A stretch of 64,000 nt of DNA from Stomoxys calcitrans. Taxonomy: Eukaryota; Arthropoda; Insecta; Diptera; Muscidae. Below, piece after piece: positions 55,346 through 64,000 of the stretch. Below the pieces are notes generated by a model that did no database searches, had not been told where the DNA came from, and saw only the letters and a program-made list of their open reading frames with translations. Both the position numbers and the translations under genes were made by a program. Each line of letters opens with the position of its first letter. Position 1 is the first letter of the stretch. The stretch lies in contig NC_081552.1 of assembly GCF_963082655.1 (NCBI RefSeq), positions 49,335,781 through 49,399,780 of the forward strand, written 5' to 3'.

Positions 55346-56248
55346 TAGTTATTGACAATGGATTGTTTGTAATTAATTATAAGTCGAGTTCAAGTCAATA
55401 ACTATCGATTTCGATCATAGTTTTCGATAGATGATTAATTATCGATTTCGATTAATAAAAAAAGTATTTCGATAATCGATAATAAACAGCCAATAATAGA
55501 TAATCTATAAATGATTGTTAATCGCTTTCAAATCAAAAGTGGCATAGATGGACACTTCGATTTTAATCTTGGTCAAAATATGATTTTATTTTTGATTGCA
55601 ACTTCTTAATCGATTTTGGATTTGGATTTCAAAGTTCATAATCGATTTCGACTTCAAAATCGAAATTGCTTTAATAATTGATTTTGATTTCTATTCTATT
55701 GACTTTGTAATCTTTTTGTACTTGAACTGTATAATCGACTTTGACGCATCAACTGAGGGGTCAATTATGGATCATAGCCCAACTACAGTTGCATTGACAG
55801 GAGACAACCATGAAATTAAAATTAGTAAGAAAATGGAATTTTTTTCTCAATTCAATACTGATAGTATTTTTAACGTTCAACATATGTAGCGTTCAAATTT
55901 GGATAATGGCAACTCAACTCAAGTTTTAATCCTTAATCGACCCATAATTTCGATATACCACGCCATTGTGATGTAGTAATCGATTAATAATCAACTCTGT
56001 AGTCGAAGTTTCCACTTTTCGATAGCACAGAGGTTTTCTATTACTTCTTAGTCGAAATTGACTCCATAATTGATTTGGTGCTTCAAAATCAATTTCGATT
56101 TCTTAATCGATTATAATGGCTAAATAATTGATTTCGATATAACAATCGATTATTATTGCATTGATAGAATTTTAAATGAAATAAAGGCAATCAACATTAT
56201 TATTGATTTTGATATTTACAATTCTTTCGATTTTTTGTAAAAAGTCGT
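55346..56248. repeat. ATCGAT/TTTCGAT-rich sequence, right part
   Basis: It continues the texture of 52447-53017, with frequent ATCGAT, CGATA, TTGATTTCGAT and AATCGATTT. An open frame at 55596-55889 is a by-product (FDFKIE/IIDFD repetition). Confidence 0.6.
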
Positions 56249-56249
56249 A

Positions 56250-56260
56250 AAATGCTACTT
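56250..56260. repeat. Target-site duplication, 3' side of LINE
   Basis: AAATGCTACTT, identical to 61069-61079. In the element's sense it is AAGTAGCATTT directly after the TTGAA-repeat tail. Confidence 0.85.
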
Positions 56261-56433
56261 CAATTTTCAATTCAATTCAATGGTTCTTTATTTCATATAA
56301 CGTTATAATATGTATAAAACAATTTTACAAAAAATATCTTATTGATAATAAAGAATTTTACAGCATGGTTTATAATTAAACCGTCTGCCGGAGTATTGAG
56401 TTATTATATTTTTCTGTTTAATTTTATTCTTAA

Positions 56434-59400
56434 TTAGTAATTAAACTCTTCTATTAACATATTTCTATATTTTCTTGCTTCCTTTAAGAAGTTTAGTAAA
56501 TTCACCCAGCAAAAACCTTCACCACCATTTAGTATGCTAATAATTTCGGTTTGATCCAATAGAGTTCTATTAAAATGTCTAACTCTCATATTTGCTAATA
56601 CTGGACAGCGGCCAATGAAATGGACTAAATTTTCTGCTTCTCCCAAATTACACAATGAACATCTTTGTTCATTCGAGGTCCTATATTTATTAAAGTTCAA
56701 CCACATTAGATCACCTCTAGCTTTCAGAATCAAAGTTATTTGTTCTTGGCTGAATTTTTCTGTGCAATACATGGGGCCAACATTGTAATCGAGGTATTTA
56801 TATATTCTGTTTTCACTTTGCTGCGCTTTTTGTAAGTGATCATTAAACTTATTGGCTTTCATGTCCATTAAAAGTTGCTGTGCTGCACTCATCCAAGATT
56901 TTTTATTTATTTTTACATTATTACTATTTATGTTATGCAACGAGAGTTGGGTACTATAATCGTTAAACCAGGCTAGATTTTTGTTTGCAAGTTTTTCGGC
57001 TAGTATATGTGGCAGTCGGTGGCTCTCGAGATCGAATAACACTTTCGACAAGTATTGTAAGTGCAAAGAATAAGTATATATGTAACCAGGTTCGTATCCT
57101 GTCTCTAGAGCGATTACGTAGTTTGGAGTGGCCTCTGGAAGTTTCAATATTTTTTTAATAAAGTATCGGTAGAGTTTTTCCACCTCATTAAAGTAGGAAT
57201 TTCCCCATATCTGCGCACCGTAGCTATGTATAGAGCGACAAACGGCTAAAAACATTTTCCACTTCGAGGTTAGGTTAACGGATGGTTTAGCAATAAAATG
57301 TTTCCATGTGGAATTAAGAGCAATTTTTGCAGCTTCTTCTTTCTTTGACAGGTGTTTAGTAAATGATAATTTCGGAGTTAGTATCAGTCCCAGGTACTTG
57401 TATTCATTTACTATTCTGATCAGTTCGCCTTTGTATGCCCATTTTTCGTTTGTGGAAAGTTTTCCGCCTTTCCTAAATACCATTATCTCAGATTTTATCT
57501 GGTTAACTTCCATTCCCCATTTATCACAGTAAGATTCCAAGTTGTAGATCATTTGTTGTAAAGTTCTCGGATTATCCGACATTATTATTATATCATCCGC
57601 GTACATTAATAGACGAATGTTAGTTTGATCCACTTGAAGTCCTCCCTCCAAGTGTTCATGTAAATCATTAAGGTAAATGGCAAAGAGGGTTGGCGACAAT
57701 AAACAGCCTTGTTTAACTCCAGTACATGTGTCAAAATATTCCGACATTTGGGAGCCTGACCAAACTGCAGACCTTGTGTTCTCATAGATTTTTTCTACAA
57801 AGCGGGTAATTTTAGATGACAGACCGATTTCGTGCAGTTTATATATTAACAGTCCTCTTGGCACTCTATCAAATGCGGCCTTAAAATCGACGAAAAAAGC
57901 ATAAACCTTTTTATTGTCGTGTAATTTAATATTAATTATAGCTGAGAGATTAAAGATATTGTCCACTGTAGAGTATCCTTTTCTAAATCCCGCCTGATAT
58001 TCGTTCAATATTTGATATCGGTTTAGCCAGTCCACTATCCTACAGTTGATCATTCCTATCATAAGTTTCCCTATGCAGTTCATGAAAGTGATACCTCGAT
58101 AGTTACTCACTTCGTCTAGGTTTCCTTTTTTATGAATTGGGAATATGATACCTGTGCGGAATATTTCGAAGTCGTCGAAACCGTTCAAAATATTAGTGAA
58201 GGCATTGCATAATTTTCCTAAGAATTCGTCTGTCGCGTGCATAAAAAACTCGTATGGGACGCGATCTTCTCCTGGTGCTTTGTTTGTCCCGACATTTCTA
58301 AGCTGTTCCTTAATCTCGCCAACGGAGAACTCTCTATCAAGCAGTAGATCGGTTAAGTTATTGGGAGCATAATACATTGGTTCGGTATTGCATAACGGAT
58401 TCAAAAGGCGTTCAAAATAGCTTTTTAATATGTTCGCAGAGATGCAACAGCTTGTATCTCTGTCGATTTGTCTAATTTCCTTTGCAATTTTCCACCAGGT
58501 TTTACTATCAGATACCGTGTCCATCTTTTCCGCAATACTTTTATAATAATCAATTTTTTTGACTTTACATAGCTTCTCGTATTCTTTCTTCTGTTCGACG
58601 TAGGCATTCTTGTCGCATATTTTATCAGACTTCCTAAATTTATTGAGCGTACTCATTGCCTTCTTTCTACTTTTTGAGCAATCCTTGTCAAACCATTTGT
58701 TTTTGAAAAGATATTTCTTGTTATTTAAACAGCTAGGATATGACTCATAGATCGTTTTTATAAAATCTTCCAACCTGGGATTCAATGGCAGAGTGCACAG
58801 TTGTTGGTTTAAATTGTTATGAAATGTTTCTTTCTTTGCTTCTTTCCAAGTTAATTTTGGCAGGAGATTACCTTTTTGTGGCATTCTCTGACTTGTGTAC
58901 GGCATAGCTAGTTCCAGAATTACAGGCAGGTGGTCAGACCAGATTTGCTCATCTACTCGAAAAGTCTTAACATAAGTCAACATATTCAGAGATACGGCAC
59001 ACACATCAATTACAGAACTACCATTTCTATTTAGAAAAGTAAATTTACCTTCTTCATCTCCTGGCATCCTCCCATTTAAAATCACTAGACCATTATTATT
59101 ACAAAACTCAACGTATTTTTTTCCATTTGGAGTAATTGTTTTATCTTTCGAGCGCCTGATGTTACTCATACTACGATCTTCCAGTAGTTCTAAAGGCAGT
59201 TCTTGTTCTTCTCCGATCCGAATATTATGATCCCCAACTACAATTCCAGTGCCTTCAGAACTATCCACAGCCGCCTTTAAATTTTCGAAATCTTGATTCC
59301 AATTCGCTCCTCTAAGATAAACCGGTAAAATTTCAAAACGGATCGAATTAAATTCGCATTGCAGCACATCTTGATTTCCTCGATTTGAAAATACATGCTT

Positions 59401-59736
59401 GAAACCATTTTCCTCCAAATCATTTCGTATTCCATACAGTTGACCACCAATACCTCTCCCTCTATTGCTATTTCTGGTAGCAAAGTTCCAGTAAATTTTA
59501 AAATTTTTAAATTTTTTTGTATAATTTTCTTGATTTTTCTTCTCAACATGCGTCTCCGAAAGAATAAAAATGTCGAACTGCTCTAAGTATTCAAAAAACC
59601 TGTGGTGAAGATTTTTACCGGCCAAACCATGAATATTGTATGCTATAATATTTACTGTATAATCTTTTGGTTTTTCAATAATTTCTATATTAAGTTTTTC
59701 TTCACGAGAATTTAGATTCCTATTTTCATTCAGCAA
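56434..59736 (-). CDS. LINE ORF2: endonuclease - reverse transcriptase
   Basis: This open frame encodes about 1100 residues. Residues about 28-275 form an APE-type endonuclease that nicks the target: N34 (YNIHG), E61 (SETH), D169/N171 (GDHN) and S267-D268-H269 (SDH) are all present. The reverse transcriptase spans about 465-750, with NKAPGEDRVPYEF, HKKG, D617 in FVDFKAAFD, GVKQGCLLSPTLF and YADD at 712-715. A C-terminal CxxC…H…C knuckle starts at residue 1026 (CSLCNLGEAENLVHFIGRC). No RNase H domain is evident. The coordinate at 59736 is a TTG codon: there is no in-frame ATG before about residue 189 (inside the endonuclease). The frame stays open upstream to 59769, overlapping ORF1 in the -1 frame. 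Translation probably needs frameshifting or reinitiation. Confidence 0.9.
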   Translation of the reverse strand: MLNENRNLNSREEKLNIEIIEKPKDYTVNIIAYNIHGLAGKNLHHRFFEYLEQFDIFILSETHVEKKNQENYTKKFKNFKIYWNFATRNSNRGRGIGGQLYGIRNDLEENGFKHVFSNRGNQDVLQCEFNSIRFEILPVYLRGANWNQDFENLKAAVDSSEGTGIVVGDHNIRIGEEQELPLELLEDRSMSNIRRSKDKTITPNGKKYVEFCNNNGLVILNGRMPGDEEGKFTFLNRNGSSVIDVCAVSLNMLTYVKTFRVDEQIWSDHLPVILELAMPYTSQRMPQKGNLLPKLTWKEAKKETFHNNLNQQLCTLPLNPRLEDFIKTIYESYPSCLNNKKYLFKNKWFDKDCSKSRKKAMSTLNKFRKSDKICDKNAYVEQKKEYEKLCKVKKIDYYKSIAEKMDTVSDSKTWWKIAKEIRQIDRDTSCCISANILKSYFERLLNPLCNTEPMYYAPNNLTDLLLDREFSVGEIKEQLRNVGTNKAPGEDRVPYEFFMHATDEFLGKLCNAFTNILNGFDDFEIFRTGIIFPIHKKGNLDEVSNYRGITFMNCIGKLMIGMINCRIVDWLNRYQILNEYQAGFRKGYSTVDNIFNLSAIINIKLHDNKKVYAFFVDFKAAFDRVPRGLLIYKLHEIGLSSKITRFVEKIYENTRSAVWSGSQMSEYFDTCTGVKQGCLLSPTLFAIYLNDLHEHLEGGLQVDQTNIRLLMYADDIIIMSDNPRTLQQMIYNLESYCDKWGMEVNQIKSEIMVFRKGGKLSTNEKWAYKGELIRIVNEYKYLGLILTPKLSFTKHLSKKEEAAKIALNSTWKHFIAKPSVNLTSKWKMFLAVCRSIHSYGAQIWGNSYFNEVEKLYRYFIKKILKLPEATPNYVIALETGYEPGYIYTYSLHLQYLSKVLFDLESHRLPHILAEKLANKNLAWFNDYSTQLSLHNINSNNVKINKKSWMSAAQQLLMDMKANKFNDHLQKAQQSENRIYKYLDYNVGPMYCTEKFSQEQITLILKARGDLMWLNFNKYRTSNEQRCSLCNLGEAENLVHFIGRCPVLANMRVRHFNRTLLDQTEIISILNGGEGFCWVNLLNFLKEARKYRNMLIEEFNY

Positions 59737-59747
59737 TCTATTTGCCT

Positions 59748-60617
59748 TTAGTAGTTTTTTGCAATTAAGTTAGCTACTAATTGATCATAACTTAAATTAA
59801 TTGTTTGTATATCCTTACCAAAAATATTTTGTAAAATTTCGGCACCGCAACTTTGGCCACACATTAGCTTATTTTTAAGATTCCAATAGAAAGTTTTTCC
59901 CTCCGTCACAAGTTGTTCACCTCTCACCCCGATCTTTTTATCTTTATTAATTTTCTGCAGTTCTTTTTTCAATAGCAGCATTACTTTCTTTTTCTGCAAA
60001 CGCATCCCACTGAGGTCTCTTTCTATAAAAACGGATGAACCAGCCAGCATCTTTGTTGATTTTAGTACTTCTCTCACAGTTCTCGACGATTGAAATTCAA
60101 CTATAACCGTCATTTTGTCTCCTGTTTCTTGAATTTTTTTAACGTTTTCTATGTCCAGCTCAGTATTCATCTTTAGATTGTGTTGGAAAATTTTGTTGAC
60201 AGCCCCATACAAAGATTTTTGGTTTGGCAACCCTCGAATTATTAGTTTACTTCTTCCTAATTGATCTTCCAGTCTTTGCAGTCTTTTACGGTCCTCTTCC
60301 TTCTCTTCTCGCAGTGCTTTAATCTCTCTTTTGAGTTCTTCATTTTCGTTTGTAAGCCGATTAACATCGCTCTTAACACCTTCCATGTGGGTTTTGATAT
60401 CCAATATGTCAGATTTTGTTGGTAAATTTTCTAATTTATCGTCCAAAAGTTTTGACATGGCCTCTTGCATCACCTTCATAAGTTCCAATGTGGACATGCT
60501 TCCTACCAAGGCCGAATTATCTGGAGATGTTTCCATTAATCTCCGTTTCACATTTTGTTCTACTCGTCCCACTGTGTTGGCTGTACTGAATGGCGAATTG
60601 ACTGGAGGAGTTGACAT
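59748..60617 (-). CDS. LINE ORF1: coiled-coil nucleic-acid-binding protein
   Basis: The protein has 289 residues and starts at an ATG. Residues 1-45 are polar and probably disordered. About 50-125 are heptad-like and charged (ELKREIKALREEKEEDRKRL), a likely coiled coil for trimerisation. About 125-215 begin SKLIIRGLPNQ and contain MTVIVEFQSSRTVREVL and FIERDLS, resembling the RRM-like fold of LINE ORF1 proteins (first strand and later strand), though this is by eye. A basic segment (MRLQKKKVMLLLKKELQ) follows. No CCHC knuckle is seen. ORF1 proteins coat LINE RNA. The last codons GCA AAA AAC TAC TAA contain the slippery site. Confidence 0.82.
   Translation of the reverse strand: MSTPPVNSPFSTANTVGRVEQNVKRRLMETSPDNSALVGSMSTLELMKVMQEAMSKLLDDKLENLPTKSDILDIKTHMEGVKSDVNRLTNENEELKREIKALREEKEEDRKRLQRLEDQLGRSKLIIRGLPNQKSLYGAVNKIFQHNLKMNTELDIENVKKIQETGDKMTVIVEFQSSRTVREVLKSTKMLAGSSVFIERDLSGMRLQKKKVMLLLKKELQKINKDKKIGVRGEQLVTEGKTFYWNLKNKLMCGQSCGAEILQNIFGKDIQTINLSYDQLVANLIAKNY
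59754..59760 (-). promoter_or_regulatory. Candidate -1 ribosomal frameshift site A-AAA-AAC
   Basis: On the minus strand ORF1 ends GCA AAA AAC TAC TAA. The heptamer A AAA AAC is in the phase required for simultaneous slippage (X XXY YYZ), two codons before the stop. A -1 shift continues into ORF2 (AAA AAA CTA CTA AAG GCA…), open from 59769. About 8 nt downstream, GCAA ATAGA TTGC could form only a weak 4-5 bp hairpin. A better stimulator was not found by eye. Confidence 0.6.
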
Positions 60618-61068
60618 ATTTTTAGGCGCAATCAGTATTGTTGCAGTTGATTATTTAATTTAAAAAAGTTGTAACGGTCAGGTGTAATTCTTCTTCTTCT
60701 TCTCTTAGGCGATAAGTGATAGCGTTCCAAATTTGAAAAGGTGGCAACCTCGTACCAAAACCAATATTTGCCAGAAAGAGTAAACACAGCTGTTTTGTCA
60801 GTGATCAACACAACTCTTTTAACTTTTGAGTAAAAACCAAAATTATTCACTTTCCAGTCCAAAATTTGGGAGTTTTGATTTTTTAATTTGGTTCCACTAG
60901 TGATGCCGAACGCCAAAACTTCCGATACTCAATATGGCCAGTTGAGCGTCCACGCTGTGCAGTATTTCGAGTATAATTCACGGTGTTACAGGGCCAGATA
61001 TAGCAGCTGGGGCCAAAAACTCTGGAGCCGCGCACAGAAATGACTACTCTCGGTAAGAAACTCAACTC

Positions 61069-61079
61069 AAATGCTACTT
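61069..61079. repeat. Target-site duplication, 5' side of LINE
   Basis: AAATGCTACTT, matching 56250-56260. The adjacent inner sequence GAGTTGAGTTTCTTACC (minus strand) would be the LINE 5' start. Confidence 0.85.
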
Positions 61080-62235
61080 ATCGATTAAAAATAGGTCACA
61101 CTTTTTTCCGACGGAAAGTAAACCTAAATGTAACTTTCTTTGCTTCAACATCGTTATATGAAAACACGATTTCGTTTAATCTCTTCATAAAATGTATTTT
61201 GATGATATGTACATTAAGGCGGGTTGATTTGTATGGAAGAAAAAAAATGTAAAAAAATTCTTAGAAAAAAAATTGTAAAAAAAATTGTTAGAAATTTCTC
61301 CGAAAGAATCATGGAATTTAATTTTTTTATAATTTTATCTAGTTTAAGTTTTTGTATATATATATTTATATGTATATCACTTTTTAAGTGTTTTTTGTAA
61401 TTATTTTCTAAATATTCTTTGTACTTAAACCACTACACTAAACTAAACTGCATACTTCTATCTTTTTAGGTAAGCCGCAGTTTTTAAACATTTTTTTAAC
61501 GAATCAGGAAGTATGTGAGTATGGAAACTGAATGATGTATTTATTTATTTAATTTTTAATTATGGCACTGTTTTAAAATAAAATATCATTAATATTTGTC
61601 CGTAGAAGAAATTTTATTAAAATTTTAGCTTTAAAGAAAATGTCATTATTTTAACCTTTAAACAAATTTCATATCTTTACAGAAAATTTTGTTGAAATTT
61701 TGCCTTACTAAAAAAAAATTGCTATATATTTTTTTAGAGGAAAATTTGTTTTTTTTTTTTTTAAATTTTGTCTCTGGAGAATTTTTTCTCAAAAGTATGT
61801 CTGCATAGAAAATTTCTTGAAAATTTTATTTGTATTTGCGTTAGGGCAAGGATCAATTTTGTAATGTTGTGTTTATGTCTCCTTCGAAATGAGCTTAGAG
61901 CAAATTTCTTAATATTTTTCCTTAGAGAAAATTTTTAATAAATCTCGTCTTAAGAGAACATTTTTCAATATTATGTATTTAAAGAAGATTTCTTGACATT
62001 TTGTCATTTAAGAAAATTTCTTAATATTTTGTCCTTAGAGAAATTTTCTTGAAATTTTGTCCTTAGAGAAAATTTCTTAAATATTTATCTATAAAAGAAA
62101 ATTTAGTAGCAATATTGATAAAAAAAAGCTTAAAAATTTCAACGAAACATTCCATTTTGTGAAAAATATTTTCCTTTACATTAAGGATTTTTAATTTTAA
62201 ATAGTAGGTTAATAAATACTTATTATTAAAAATAG
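61080..62235. repeat. AT-rich DNA with ~30-bp degenerate repeats
   Basis: From about 61600 to 62110, units resembling 'TCCTTAGAGAAAATTTCTTGAAATTTTG' follow one another at roughly 30 bp. Similar units occur at 10370-10450, 13520-13640, 20440-20540 and 40980-41110. No gene is seen. Confidence 0.6.
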
Positions 62236-63106
62236 TTATAGAAAGTTTTTGAAAGTCATTACAGAACACTACATGCAAAATTTCAGCCAAATCCGACAAA
62301 AATTGCGGCTTGTAAGGGGTCAAGAAGTCAAATTGGGAGATCGGTTTATATGGGAGCTCTATCAGGTTATAGACCGATCCGGACCGTACTTGGCACAGCT
62401 GTTGGAACAGAACACTATGTTGGAAATTTCAGCTAAATCGCACAAAAATTGCGGCTTGTAAGGGCTCAAGAAGTCAAATCGACAAACCGGTTTATATGGA
62501 AGCTATGTCAGGTTATAGACCGATTTTGAGCCTATTTGGCACAGTTGTTGGAAGTCATAAGAGAATACCATGTGCAAAATTGCAGCCAAATCAGATCAAA
62601 ATTGCTGCTTGTAAGAGGTCAAGAAGTCGAATCGGGAGTTCGGTTTATATGGGAGCTATGTTAGGTTATAGACCGATTTGGACCACCACATGCAAAGTTT
62701 CAACCAAATCGGCTTCCAGGGGCACAAGAAATCATATCGGGAAATCGGTTTATATGCGAGCTATATTAGATTATAAACTGATTTGGTCCGTACTTGGCAC
62801 AGTTGTTGGAAGTTATAGCGGAACACTACATGCAAAATTTCAGCCAAATCGGACAAAACTTGCGGGGCTCATCAAGTCAAATCGGGCGATCGGTTTATGT
62901 GGGAGCTTTATCCAAATCTGAACCGATATGGCTCATTTGGAAACCCCAACGACCTATATCAATATTAAGTATCTGTGTAAAATAGCGTTCGACCGGATAC
63001 GGCTAGATTGATTAAGAACGACGAGGCGTTCAAGAATATATAAACTTTATGGGGTCTTAGGTCAATATTTCGAGGTGGTACAAACGAAATGGCTAGATTA
63101 GTATAT
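62236..63106 (-). mobile_element. HINE-D, both termini missing
   Basis: About five D-type units ('CAAAATTTCAGCCAAATC', 'GGCTCAAGAAGTCAAATCG', 'GGTTTATATGGGAGCT') run from about 62240, then the inverse of the 5' block (CAAGAATATATAAACTTTAT … AAATGGCTAGATTAGTATA) to 63106. The terminal GGTGGAGGGTATA and the 3' hairpin are absent. Confidence 0.72.
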
Positions 63107-64000
63107 GAAAAGAATTTTTTTAAAAAATAATAATTAGCCAGTCATCTAGGAAGCAAAATAAAAATCAGTCAGCGATCAACATTTTAAGCGAATGGTCATG
63201 TCCGTTATTATGGGAAATGGGAAATCAAATTTAGAGATAGCATTTTTGTTTTAAAGTTTTTGTTGGTAAAATTCTACGAATAAGGAAAAATCTTTCATTT
63301 TGGTCCAACTTTTTTATCAGTGTACGAATCCTTTGCAAATTTTCCGTTTTTACTATGCCTGGTATTTTTAAGTAGAAATATCTCCAGCAATGTCATATTC
63401 CATCTCATCGTTCCTCTCTCAGATCATCACTCGGATTCCTGCCAAAGTTATTGCTTTGTAATACCTTTCCTGCACAGTAATATGACCTTAATTCGTTTAA
63501 TTGCAGGTGTTTTTTTCCGTTTGCTGCTTCCTCATATTTAAAAATTTTGTAAACAACAGCAAAAGCCAACCGATAACAAACTTCATCATCAGCAGAAAGC
63601 AAAGAGAACATATTTCATTCGCAGTAATTAAACGTAATATTGTTTAATAAGGAATTTTTCATTACTTGTTTGTAGGGCTTTTTTTGAACAACAATGTTTT
63701 TATTTTATTTTCTTTGTACTTCACTCAAAGTTAATTCCTTGTGATTGTTAGCCTTGGGATTTAAGGCAGCCGTGGCAACCCTTCATAGCATGCCACTTTG
63801 GCTTTTTGAGATGGATGCATGACAGAATGGTTGGCGAAAGTGAGGGAAGGACACAATGTGAATTGCAGAGTAGTATAAAATGCTGTGATGCATTAACTGC
63901 ATCATGCATTGCACTCAGGAAGGAGCATAGCAGGCAACTCAACATCACATACATGCAAACACACATACACCTATGTTCATGCTTATACTTTCACATCATC
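63107..64000. other. Non-repeat region, no gene found
   Basis: Frames up to 73 codons without domain signatures. AGTATAAAATGCTGTGATGC at about 63871 could be a TATA box, and some 30 bp downstream lies TTGCACTCAGG, but nothing else supports a promoter. The window ends in CACACATACACC-type sequence. Confidence 0.4.

Larger units (their letters stand above)
56261..61068 (-). mobile_element. Full-length two-ORF non-LTR retrotransposon (LINE)
   Basis: The element spans about 4.8 kb. AAATGCTACTT occurs directly at both borders (56250-56260 and 61069-61079), an 11-bp target-site duplication. From the 5' side (61068) come a roughly 450-bp leader, ORF1 (60617-59748) and ORF2 (to 56434). A short 3' UTR follows with ATGAAATAAAGAACC and a terminal CATTGAATTGAATTGAA, i.e. 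short tandem repeats instead of poly(A), as in several LINE clades. Both frames are free of lesions, in contrast to all other coding elements here. The element lies between ATCGAT-rich sequence and AT-rich DNA. I do not name a clade; the APE-type endonuclease and absence of RNase H leave CR1/L2-like and other groups possible. Confidence 0.9.

Noticed and set aside
55596..55889. 97-codon frame rich in IIDFDFKIE
   Set aside because: A direct product of ATCGATTTT/GATTTTGAT repetition; no protein family.
63871..63912. Possible core promoter (TATAAAA plus CTCAGG)
   Set aside because: Only weak motif matches near the window end, with no downstream gene visible.

Overview
This window reads as repeat-dense, gene-free chromosomal DNA from a cyclorrhaphan fly, most likely a muscid or other calyptrate such as Stomoxys or Musca. 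The main evidence is many elements whose 5' block (TATACCC..., 'ACTAATTTCGTC', 'CATAAAGTATATATATTCTTGATC', 'TCGATCTAGCCATGTCCGTC', a GTCC/GTCT microsatellite) matches the architecture of Drosophila INE-1/DINE-1. These are non-autonomous Helentron-derived elements, called HINEs here. No convincing host protein-coding exon, tRNA gene or rRNA was found.

Layout. 0-6 kb: HINE-A, an internally deleted mariner, and HINE-A/D copies on the minus strand. 6-9 kb: segment X copy 1, with a mariner MITE that itself carries a HINE-B. 9-10.6 kb: nothing recognisable. 10.6-24 kb: a 2.8-kb HINE-B array, segment Y copy 1, a palindromic Tc1-type element, mariner MITEs, family-C repeats, a SINE, a 200-N assembly gap flanked by inverted HINE-A copies, and segment Y copy 2 with a second palindromic Tc1-type element. 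24-27.4 kb: one HINE-B inside another. 28-33 kb: a dead non-LTR retrotransposon split by a 3.2-kb insert with long terminal inverted repeats, which contains a HINE-B. 33-38.7 kb: SINE, family C, HINE-A with a nested Tc1-type element, and segment X copy 2 carrying a HINE-A that copy 1 lacks. 38.8-44.7 kb: HINE-A and HINE-B arrays and a SINE. 44.9-50 kb: family C, SINE, a cluster of small palindromes, HINE-A. 50-56 kb: LINE relics, HINE-A, ATCGAT-rich DNA, and a SINE interrupted by a mariner that keeps a transposase C-terminus. 56.3-61.1 kb: an apparently intact 4.8-kb non-LTR retrotransposon on the minus strand. 61-64 kb: AT-rich short repeats and a HINE-D relic.

The most notable points are these. 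(1) The intact LINE has an 11-bp target-site duplication and two long open frames. ORF2 has no AUG ahead of its endonuclease domain, lies in the -1 frame, and overlaps the end of ORF1 at an in-phase A-AAA-AAC slippery heptamer, which suggests programmed -1 frameshifting. (2) The duplicated segment X gives an empty/filled site pair that fixes the HINE ends and shows no target-site duplication. (3) HINE-A and HINE-B both carry tandem units of 153 bp (51 codons), which explains the many repeat-like open frames. (4) Three Tc1-type elements share a rebuilt structure in which both ends are the transposase 5' end.

All family assignments come from motif recognition by eye. No database search was run. 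Coordinates of degenerate elements are approximate to about 10-30 bp.
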